This document shows, one piece after another, positions 5,238 through 9,975 of a stretch of DNA of 9,975 nucleotides. Numbering within the stretch: position 1 is the first letter of the stretch; every line of letters starts with the position of its first letter. The stretch comes from CAYMRB01 sp964392615 (lineage in GTDB: Bacteria > Planctomycetota > UBA8108), in the NCBI GenBank assembly GCA_964392615.1, contig CAYMRB010000382.1, positions 1 to 9,975 on the forward strand. Reading direction: 5' to 3'. The notes beneath the pieces are model-generated. The model did no database searches. It was not told the origin of the DNA and saw only the letters and a list, made by a program, of their open reading frames with translations. The translations under genes were made by a program, and so were the position numbers.

Positions 5238-6191
5238 CTACCCCGCCACCATGCGGTTCTCCAGCACGCCGATGCCGTCGATCGTCGCGCGCATGCGGTC
5301 CCCGGCCCGCAGGAACGTCCCCTTCGCCGCGCCGACGCCGGCCGGAGTGCCGGTCGAGATGATGTCGCCGGGCTCGAGCGTCACGAACCGCGAGAGAAAA
5401 GCGATGATCGCCGCGACCGGGAAGACCTGCTGCGCGGTCGTCGCGTCTTGCTGCACCTCTCCGTTGACCTCGAGGCGCAGCCGGAACTTCTGGGGATCCT
5501 CGACCGCGTCGGCCGACAGCACGCACGGTCCCATGGGGCAGAAACCGTCGTGCCACTTGCCGTGCAACCAGTCGAAGAACGCGTCCTTCTTACGTTCCTC
5601 GCGATTCGGGTTCGGCCGGAAGTGGCGATCGGAGATGTCGTTCACGACCGTGTAACCCGCGACGTGCGACAGCGCGTCCTTCTCCGCGACGGCCGACGCA
5701 CGCTTGCCGATGACCACGCCGAGCTCGATCTCCCAGTCGATATGCTCTGGCGACACCGACGGGATCGCGATGTCCGCTCCGGGGTGGTTGATCGTCGTCG
5801 ACGGCGGCTTCATGAACACGTACGGGAACGTCCTCGCGCGCTCGACCGCGATGCCGCCGCTCTCCTGGATATGCTGCGCGTAGTTGCCGGCGAGCAGGAG
5901 CAGCTTCGGCGGCGCGGAAATCGGCGCCAGCAACCGGACGTCGGTCGTCGCGATCGCCACGCGGCGGGCCTCCTCACCGTGACCGGCGATCCACACGGCG
6001 AGCTCGCGAGCCGCGTCGCTCGCCGGATCCCTCGGCAGAAGGAGCGGCAGCAGATCCGCGGTCGCGCCGAACCCCTCCGGAACCGATTCGGGATTGCGCG
6101 CCTGGACCGCGGCGTGAAGCGGAATCACGTCGTCGTCGCGATAGAAGCCGACGCGCGTTCGGCCCCGGTGCTCGAAGCGGCAGAGTCGCAT
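5238..6191 (-). CDS. Fumarylacetoacetate hydrolase (FAH) fold family protein
   Basis: 317 residues. The ATG at 6191 is chosen because AGGGAG lies 7 nt upstream; an ATG at 6215 would sit before that site. The N-terminal MRLCRFEHRGRTRVGFYRDD region is the small FAH N-domain. The catalytic FAH domain runs from about residue 95 (KLLLLAGNYAQHIQE) to the end. Metal ligands are visible as Glu154 and Glu156 (IDWEIELG) and Asp185 (VVNDISDR), with Lys212 in GKWHDGFCPMGP and the ISTGTPAGVG loop (278-287). Relatives include acylpyruvate hydrolases, 2-keto-3-deoxy-fuconate hydrolases/dehydratases, oxaloacetate decarboxylases and homoprotocatechuate isomerase/decarboxylase. Sequence alone does not decide among them. 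It follows crcB by 74 bp on the same strand and may be co-transcribed. A role in sugar-acid or aromatic breakdown is plausible but unproven. Confidence 0.88.
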   Translation of the reverse strand: MRLCRFEHRGRTRVGFYRDDDVIPLHAAVQARNPESVPEGFGATADLLPLLLPRDPASDAARELAVWIAGHGEEARRVAIATTDVRLLAPISAPPKLLLLAGNYAQHIQESGGIAVERARTFPYVFMKPPSTTINHPGADIAIPSVSPEHIDWEIELGVVIGKRASAVAEKDALSHVAGYTVVNDISDRHFRPNPNREERKKDAFFDWLHGKWHDGFCPMGPCVLSADAVEDPQKFRLRLEVNGEVQQDATTAQQVFPVAAIIAFLSRFVTLEPGDIISTGTPAGVGAAKGTFLRAGDRMRATIDGIGVLENRMVAG

Positions 6192-6198
6192 CGCTGTA

Positions 6199-6204
6199 CT
6201 CCCT
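6199..6204 (-). promoter_or_regulatory. Shine-Dalgarno of the FAH-family gene
   Basis: AGGGAG on the minus strand, 7 nt before the ATG at 6191. It supports that start over the in-frame ATG at 6215, which lies upstream of this site. Confidence 0.65.
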
Positions 6205-6221
6205 CTTGTCAGCATTCCGCC

Positions 6222-6251
6222 GTCGGCGTCCGGCGTCCGACGAGCGCCGAC
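6222..6251 (-). other. Stem-loop between crcB and the FAH-family gene
   Basis: GTCGGCG (6222-6228) and CGCCGAC (6245-6251) form a perfect 7-bp stem with a 16-nt loop that contains a direct repeat of GCGTCCG-type sequence. It lies between the crcB stop (6266) and the next start (6191). There is no T-tract; it could be an intercistronic processing or attenuation element, or chance in GC-rich DNA. Confidence 0.3.
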
Positions 6252-6265
6252 TCGACGGCCCATCG

Positions 6266-6655
6266 TCACCCGCCGATCGTCGTGAGGCGAAGGCCCGCCC
6301 ACACGGCGGCGACGCCGACGACGACCTGCACGGCGCTGTTGATGCACGCGGCCGCCGCCTGGCCCTGGCGCAGCAGCTGGAACGTCTCCTGGCCGAAGCT
6401 CGAGAACGTCGTGAACCCACCGAGCAGCCCGACCACGACGAGGAGACGACCTTCCTCGCCGAAGAGGTGCCGCGTCTCCGCCAAGCCCGCGAAGACTCCG
6501 ATCACCACGCAGCCGACGATGTTGACGGCCATCGTGCCGAGTGGAAACACGAAGCCGCGCTCCGCCGCCCACAGCGACACGGCCTCGACGGCCAGGTATC
6601 GGCACGCGGCGCCCACCGCACCACCGCAAGCGACCAATAGGATCTTCAACCACAT
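6266..6655 (-). CDS. crcB: Fluoride ion channel CrcB/Fluc
   Basis: 129 residues, the normal size of a Fluc subunit, with four predicted membrane helices (about 3-22, 37-58, 68-90, 101-122). Fluc proteins form antiparallel dual-topology dimers in the inner membrane and export fluoride passively. Diagnostic motifs are GGAVGAACRY (11-20, Arg19), PLGTMAVNIVGC with the pore Asn45, and GLLGGFTTFSSFGQET (77-92) with the phenylalanine-box residues Phe81 and Phe84 plus Phe87. The start at 6655 matches the family N-terminus, although no Shine-Dalgarno is present upstream. No crcB-type fluoride riboswitch was recognised in the 233 bp before the gene. It is divergent from a lipoprotein-like gene and followed by an FAH-family gene. 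A single crcB suggests a homodimeric channel. The assignment is secure. Confidence 0.95.
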   Translation of the reverse strand: MWLKILLVACGGAVGAACRYLAVEAVSLWAAERGFVFPLGTMAVNIVGCVVIGVFAGLAETRHLFGEEGRLLVVVGLLGGFTTFSSFGQETFQLLRQGQAAAACINSAVQVVVGVAAVWAGLRLTTIGG

Positions 6656-6696
6656 ACGACGGGACGATCTAGGCGCGGACTCGGCACGAGCGTGTC

Positions 6697-6702
6697 ATTG
6701 TC
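6697..6702 (-). promoter_or_regulatory. Weak candidate -10 for crcB
   Basis: On the minus strand TGCGACAAT is an extended -10-like element (GACAAT, four of six consensus bases) 41 nt before the crcB ATG. No good -35 is present at the right spacing, so support is weak. Confidence 0.2.
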
Positions 6703-6719
6703 GCAGATCGACCCCGAGG

Positions 6720-6748
6720 TTGACAGGGGGCGGGGCAGCGCCGATATT
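6720..6748 (+). promoter_or_regulatory. Sigma70-type promoter of the lipoprotein-like gene
   Basis: A perfect -35 TTGACA (6720-6725) is followed after 17 nt by GATATT (6743-6748), four of six -10 bases. Transcription would begin near 6755, leaving an untranslated leader of about 134 nt before the ATG at 6889. The rest of the crcB/lipoprotein-gene gap shows no other clear element. Confidence 0.5.
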
Positions 6749-6874
6749 GACGTGCAGTCCGTCAGCTCGACGGGCGAGTCGCGCCGCGGAGGAGACGCCC
6801 GACGGCGGGCGAAGCGGAGCTCGAATCCGCGATCGCAGCGCGACGGAGAGAACTCGCAGAAGACCCTCTCGAAG

Positions 6875-6879
6875 AGGAG
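6875..6879 (+). promoter_or_regulatory. Shine-Dalgarno of the lipoprotein-like gene
   Basis: AGGAG lies 9 nt before the ATG at 6889, within a purine-rich run (GAAGAGGAG). It supports that start, which is also the one that opens with a signal peptide. Confidence 0.8.
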
Positions 6880-6888
6880 TGAAGTACC

Positions 6889-7554
6889 ATGCGTAGCGTC
6901 GTGCCCATGCTCGCTGTCGCGAGCCTCGCGCTGTCGTCTATTTCTTGTCTCGTCTCGCCCGAACCCACCGGTGTCAACGCGTGGACCAAGGGAATCGAGG
7001 CCGAGCGCGTGACGAGCGTCAACCTGTTCTCGGGCGACGTGTTCCTCGAGACGTCCAACGACCTGGCCCAGCCCATCGCGATCCCGGCGGGCTCGAAGGC
7101 GGTCATCACGCACTACACGGCCGACCGCGTCGACATGCGCGTCCACCGGCTCGCGTACACGATGTACCCGCAGGACGGTAACTTCGACACGACGGACGCC
7201 GGAATCAACGCGTTCATCGACAAGTACTTCCAGGCTGCCAAGGACGGTGGGACGACCGCGCTCGCGCCGGGCGAGCAGGGGCCGCGGAACGCAGCGCGCC
7301 CGATCGGGCCGGACGAGCTCGATCCCAGCGTGCGCGGGGGCGAGGCGGTCATCGGCATGACGAAGGAGCAGGTCTACCGTAGCCTCGGACCGCCGCGCTA
7401 CATCGAAGACACCGAGCTCACGACGCTGCACGTGTCGCGCGACCGCATCTTCGCGAGCGATCGCTGGGTCTACACCGAGTCGCTCGTCGCGAACCTGCTG
7501 CCCCAACGCCGGGCGTACGTGTTCGAGCGCGACCGCCTCAGCGCGATTCGCTGA
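6889..7554 (+). CDS. Putative lipoprotein with BamE/SmpA-like C-terminal domain
   Basis: 221 residues. The N-terminus is a short signal peptide (MRSVVPMLAVASLALSSISC) ending at Cys20. SISC is an imperfect lipobox (Ser rather than Leu/Val/Ile at -3), so lipidation is likely but not certain. The middle part (about 30-130) has a strand-rich start, VTSVNLFSGDVFLETSNDLA, and no family I recognise. The C-terminal part (about 152-221) has GMTKEQVYRSLGPPRYIED, then RWVYT and QRRAYVFERDRLSAI. This is the layout of the small BamE/SmpA/OmlA domain, in which GMT-xxxV-xxxLGxP is followed by a W-Y strand and a final strand. BamE helps fold outer-membrane proteins, but many unrelated lipoproteins carry this domain, so the role is open. 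The gene has a good promoter and Shine-Dalgarno, is probably monocistronic, and converges on a small membrane-protein gene 12 bp away. Confidence 0.75.
   Translation: MRSVVPMLAVASLALSSISCLVSPEPTGVNAWTKGIEAERVTSVNLFSGDVFLETSNDLAQPIAIPAGSKAVITHYTADRVDMRVHRLAYTMYPQDGNFDTTDAGINAFIDKYFQAAKDGGTTALAPGEQGPRNAARPIGPDELDPSVRGGEAVIGMTKEQVYRSLGPPRYIEDTELTTLHVSRDRIFASDRWVYTESLVANLLPQRRAYVFERDRLSAIR
7538..7554 (+). other. Short stem-loop overlapping the lipoprotein-like gene stop codon
   Basis: TCAGCG (7538-7543) and CGCTGA (7549-7554) pair perfectly across a 5-nt loop; the TGA stop is the last part of the right arm. Only 12 bp separate this stop from that of the convergent gene, so there is little other room for a 3'-end signal. 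There is no T-tract. Confidence 0.35.
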
Positions 7555-7566
7555 CGCCGACCGAGC

Positions 7567-7767
7567 TCAGAGGTACTGCGCCGTCGACGCGAGCACCGCG
7601 ACGAGGCCGCCGACCAACAGCACGATGCCCGTGACCATCAGGATGCGCTTCGCGAGCGGTCCAGACTCGGCGAAGAGGTCGTCGTACTCGTAGCGATCGC
7701 TGACCGCTTTCTCGGGGGCCGCAGCGGCCTGGTTCGCGTCGCCCGTCGTCGTGTCTGCCGTGCTCAT
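7567..7767 (-). CDS. Small single-pass membrane protein of unknown function
   Basis: 66 residues from the ATG at 7767, preceded by a purine-rich AAGGGAGAG (7776-7784 on the complement) about 8-10 nt upstream. An in-frame start at 7866 would add 33 Arg-rich residues overlapping the end of aguA and is unlikely. Residues 1-40 are hydrophilic: Thr/Ala-rich first, then acidic (DRYEYDDLFAES). One membrane helix follows at about 42-62 (ILMVTGIVLLVGGLVAVLA), leaving only four residues (AQYL at the end), so it is tail-anchored in layout. Lys40-Arg41 before the helix favours a cytoplasmic N-terminus. I recognise no family. It follows aguA by 71 nt on the same strand but has its own promoter candidate (7821-7849). 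Confidence 0.65.
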   Translation of the reverse strand: MSTADTTTGDANQAAAAPEKAVSDRYEYDDLFAESGPLAKRILMVTGIVLLVGGLVAVLASTAQYL

Positions 7768-7815
7768 CCGTGCGTCTCTCCCTTGTGCGCGGCGGCGCCG
7801 TTGCGGGCCGCAAGC

Positions 7816-7838
7816 GCGCGAGTATAGGCAACTCGCGC
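7816..7838 (-). terminator. Stem-loop directly after the aguA stop codon
   Basis: GCGCGAGT (7816-7823) and ACTCGCGC (7831-7838) form a perfect 8-bp stem with a 7-nt loop, starting at the very next base after the aguA TGA (7841-7839). There is no T-tract. It probably marks or protects the 3' end of the aguBA message. The same bases include the -10 candidate of the next gene. Confidence 0.5.
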
Positions 7839-7849
7839 TCAGTCGACCA
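7821..7849 (-). promoter_or_regulatory. Candidate promoter of the 66-residue membrane protein gene
   Basis: On the minus strand TATACT (7826-7821) matches five of six -10 bases. A poor -35, TGGTCG (7849-7844), lies 17 nt upstream and overlaps the last codons of aguA. Transcription would start near 7814, giving a leader of about 46 nt. The -10 sits within the loop and arm of the hairpin that follows aguA. Confidence 0.4.
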
Positions 7850-8966
7850 GCGGGATTTCGCCCCAATCGACGTCCGCGCGCGACTCGCCGCCACGCGCCG
7901 CCGGCAGCGGCAGCAGCACGCAGTGAAGCGCCCCGAGACCGAGGACGACGTCGCGGCAGTCGATCCCGACGACCTCGCGCCCGGGGAAGAGGTCGGCGAG
8001 GATCTCGAGCGCGACAGCGTCTCGCGAGCTGCCGTACGTCGGCACGAGGACGAGCCGGTTACCGACGTAAAAGTTCGCGTAGCTCGCCGGGCAGCGCATG
8101 CCGCCTGCGCGCACGGGCTCCGGCATCGGCAGCTCGACGACCTCGAGCCGCGCGCCGTCGGCCGCCGTCATGCCCTGCAATCGGTCGCGGTTCTCGCGCA
8201 GCGCGCGGTAGTTCGCATCGTTCGGTTCGGTCTCGATCGCGGTGACGACCGTGCCGGGGCGCACGAAGCGCGTCAGATCGTCGATGTGACCGTCCGTGTC
8301 GTCGCCCTCGATGCCGTCTCCGAGCCAGAGAACCCGCCCGGCGCCGAGGTAGCGTTCGAGGGCCGCCTCGATCGCGTCGCGGTCGAGATCGGGATTGCGA
8401 CTGGCTCGCAGCAGGCACGACTCGGTCGTCAACAGCGTGCCGCAGCCGTCGACGTCGATCGAGCCGCCCTCGAGCACGATGCCCGTCTCCACGACCTCGA
8501 GCCCCGCGGCGCGGGCGAGCGCGGCCGCGGCGCGCTCGTCAGCGTCCCACGGCGGGTACTTGCCGCCCCAGCTATCGAAGCGCCAAACGATCGCCTCGCG
8601 CTTACCGCCCGCGCCGAATGCGACGAGCGGGCCATAATCGCGGACCCACGCGTCGTTCGTCGGAACGCGCAGGATCTCGAGCGCGTGGCCGTCGGCGTCC
8701 GACCCGAGGTCGAAGCGCTCCCGGATGCGCGCTTCCTCGCCCGCGTCCCGGACGAGCAGGATCACATCCTCGCTGCGGCGCAGCAGGCGGATTATCGACG
8801 CCCAGGTCTCGAGGACGCGCTCGTGGACCCCGGGCCACGTCGCGGCGCAGTGTGGCCAAGCGACCCAAGTCGCCGCGTGCGGCTCCCACTCCGCCGGCAG
8901 ACGTCGGGCCTCGGGTCGCGCCGTGGATTCGCTCCGCGGCGACGGTGCCCTGGCGGATCGCGTCAT
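7839..8966 (-). CDS. aguA: Agmatine deiminase (agmatine iminohydrolase)
   Basis: 375 residues, close to the usual 365-380. It hydrolyses agmatine to N-carbamoylputrescine and ammonia in the cytoplasm, within the arginine-decarboxylase route to putrescine. Guanidine-modifying-enzyme signatures are visible: AEWEPHAATWVAWP (25-38), TNDAWVRDYGP (103-113) with Asp110, EGGSIDVDG (166-174), GDDTDGHIDD (221-230) with His227, and GLGALHC with the nucleophile Cys349. The ATG at 8966 is chosen because it overlaps the upstream aguB stop as ATGA and follows an AGAGGA site; a start at 9086 would lie deep inside aguB. After the nucleophile the usual T-x-Q-x-P is replaced by VLLPLP, a small deviation. The family also contains peptidyl-arginine deiminases of the Porphyromonas type, but the aguB partner makes agmatine the best substrate. 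Confidence 0.92.
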   Translation of the reverse strand: MTRSARAPSPRSESTARPEARRLPAEWEPHAATWVAWPHCAATWPGVHERVLETWASIIRLLRRSEDVILLVRDAGEEARIRERFDLGSDADGHALEILRVPTNDAWVRDYGPLVAFGAGGKREAIVWRFDSWGGKYPPWDADERAAAALARAAGLEVVETGIVLEGGSIDVDGCGTLLTTESCLLRASRNPDLDRDAIEAALERYLGAGRVLWLGDGIEGDDTDGHIDDLTRFVRPGTVVTAIETEPNDANYRALRENRDRLQGMTAADGARLEVVELPMPEPVRAGGMRCPASYANFYVGNRLVLVPTYGSSRDAVALEILADLFPGREVVGIDCRDVVLGLGALHCVLLPLPAARGGESRADVDWGEIPLVD

Positions 8967-9922
8967 GGCCGCTCGTCCTCTCGGAGATCGAGAAAGCGGC
9001 TCGTGAGCCCGCCGTACGCGTCGATGCGCCGGTCGCGCAGGAACGGCCAATCGCGGCGCACGGTCTCGATCGCCCCGAGATCGCATCGGACGACGAGCAC
9101 GTCGGGCGTCGAGCGGCTGGCTCGCGCGATCACCCGGCCGAACGGATCGCAGACAAACGAGTCGCCCCAGAACTCGATCTCACCCTCGCGCCCGACCCGG
9201 TTGACGGCGACGAGGAACACTCCGTTCGCGATCGCGTGCGCGCGCTGGATCGTCTCCCATGCGTCGACCTGCGCCGCGCGTAGCGCCTCGGCCTCAGCGT
9301 CGTCCAGCGCGTCGAAATCCGCGTCGAGCCAGCCGATCGCGGTCGGTACGACGAGGATCTCCGCCCCGCGCAGCGCCGTGAGGCGGGCGGCCTCGGGAAA
9401 CCACTGGTCCCAGCACACAAGCGGACCCAGGGTCGCGCGAGCCGTCTCGATCGCCACGAATCCCCCGGACCCTCGCGAGTCGGAGTCGGCGTCGCCCGGG
9501 GAAAAGTAGTACTTCTCGAGGAACGCCGGGTCGTCCGGGATGTGCATCTTCCGGTAGCACCCGGCAATCTTCCCATCCGAGTCGATCACGACCGCCGTGT
9601 TGTGATAGATGCCGGCCGCGCGGCGCTCGAAGAGCCCGGCGACGACGACGACCCCCGACTCCGCCGCGACCGCGCCGAGAGCTCGGGTCGTCGGGCCGGG
9701 AATCAGCTCGGCCAGGTCGAAGTGGCGCGGGTCCTCGGTTCGGCAGAAGTAAGGGGACGTGAAGAGCTCCTGCAGGCAGACGATCTCCGCGCCGTCCGCC
9801 GCGGCGGCCCGGATGCCCTGGATCGCGCGGGCGAGATTCTCGGCCCGGTCCGGGCTCGCCCCGTGCTGGACGAGGCCGAGCCCGACCGATCGGCTCGAGC
9901 CGGAATGCGGTTCGGGGTTCAA
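8963..9922 (-). CDS. aguB: N-carbamoylputrescine amidase
   Basis: 319 residues as drawn from a TTG at 9922. It is a nitrilase-superfamily (carbon-nitrogen hydrolase) enzyme that converts N-carbamoylputrescine to putrescine, CO2 and ammonia. The catalytic triad is visible: Glu52 in CLQELFTSPYFC, Lys125 in YRKMHIPDD and Cys170 in LVCWDQWFPEAAR. FLEKYYFSPGD (134-144), the WDAWETIQRAHAIANG-like segment (DAWETIQRAHAIANG, 219-233) and FWGDSFVCDPFG are typical of plant and bacterial CPA/AguB. The start is uncertain: the frame stays open to the window edge, no Shine-Dalgarno precedes the TTG, and there is no in-frame ATG or GTG in the visible sequence upstream. The first conserved residues begin near 12 (SVGLGLVQH). 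The stop overlaps the aguA start as ATGA, so the two are translationally coupled. Confidence 0.92.
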   Translation of the reverse strand: MNPEPHSGSSRSVGLGLVQHGASPDRAENLARAIQGIRAAAADGAEIVCLQELFTSPYFCRTEDPRHFDLAELIPGPTTRALGAVAAESGVVVVAGLFERRAAGIYHNTAVVIDSDGKIAGCYRKMHIPDDPAFLEKYYFSPGDADSDSRGSGGFVAIETARATLGPLVCWDQWFPEAARLTALRGAEILVVPTAIGWLDADFDALDDAEAEALRAAQVDAWETIQRAHAIANGVFLVAVNRVGREGEIEFWGDSFVCDPFGRVIARASRSTPDVLVVRCDLGAIETVRRDWPFLRDRRIDAYGGLTSRFLDLREDERP

Positions 9923-9975
9923 CGGAGGTCTCGAATCGGTTCGCGTCGGTTGGAGCGAGGCGGAGTCACCCTTCT
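9923..9975 (-). other. Open upstream extension of aguB at the window edge
   Basis: On the minus strand this 53-bp stretch stays in frame with aguB and has no stop codon, so the true start may lie to the right of the window. If the TTG at 9922 is used, this is the leader; it shows no recognisable Shine-Dalgarno or promoter. Confidence 0.4.

Noticed and set aside
6192..6653. N-terminal extension of the FAH-family protein through the crcB region
   Set aside because: The extension is antigenic noise out of frame over crcB, Arg/Gly-rich, and the ribosome site favours the ATG at 6191. It is not a real fusion.
5151..6896. A 581-residue plus-strand frame opposite the FAH-family gene and crcB
   Set aside because: Covers two genes with clear family motifs on the other strand; its own product is low-complexity and Arg-rich.
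7770..9509. A 579-residue plus-strand frame opposite aguA and aguB
   Set aside because: Antisense to two enzymes with complete catalytic motifs; no recognisable domain in its product.

Overview
This is a GC-rich (roughly two-thirds G+C by eye), densely coding bacterial chromosomal window. It holds nine confident protein genes, one small membrane-protein gene and an uncertain open frame at the left edge. The mix of an LL-diaminopimelate aminotransferase (DapL), a Tat-exported Gfo/Idh/MocA dehydrogenase, an unassigned secreted (beta/alpha)8 glycosidase-like protein and a secreted TraB-like protein is what I would expect from Planctomycetota or a related lineage. This is an inference from gene content; there is no rRNA or marker gene here to settle it.

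Left part (1-3660): a 12-bp tandem repeat (1-72) precedes dapL (+), which appears to be leaderless. dapL converges on a secreted TraB/GumN-like gene (-) with a short hairpin at the junction. That gene diverges from a secreted glycosidase-like gene (+) across a 236-bp promoter region. The glycosidase-like gene converges on the Gfo/Idh gene, with a strong GCGA-tetraloop hairpin between them that can act in both directions.

Middle (3661-6888): Gfo/Idh, a fumarylacetoacetate-hydrolase-fold enzyme and the fluoride channel crcB all lie on the minus strand. A roughly 300-bp gap upstream of Gfo/Idh contains a good Shine-Dalgarno, a LacI-type palindrome and a long inverted repeat built of six related decamers. 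crcB diverges from a lipoprotein-like gene (+) with a BamE/SmpA-like C-terminal domain and a good sigma70-type promoter.

Right part (6889-9975): the lipoprotein-like gene converges, 12 bp apart, on a 66-residue tail-anchored-like membrane protein gene (-). Upstream of that lie aguA and aguB (-), agmatine deiminase and N-carbamoylputrescine amidase, overlapping by ATGA. Together they convert agmatine to putrescine. The start of aguB lies near or beyond the right edge.

I found no defence system, mobile element, CRISPR array or RNA gene. The most unusual non-coding item is the decamer inverted repeat at 5060-5136. The most novel proteins are the glycosidase-like protein, the two-part lipoprotein and the small membrane protein. 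No unequivocal new multi-gene system is visible.
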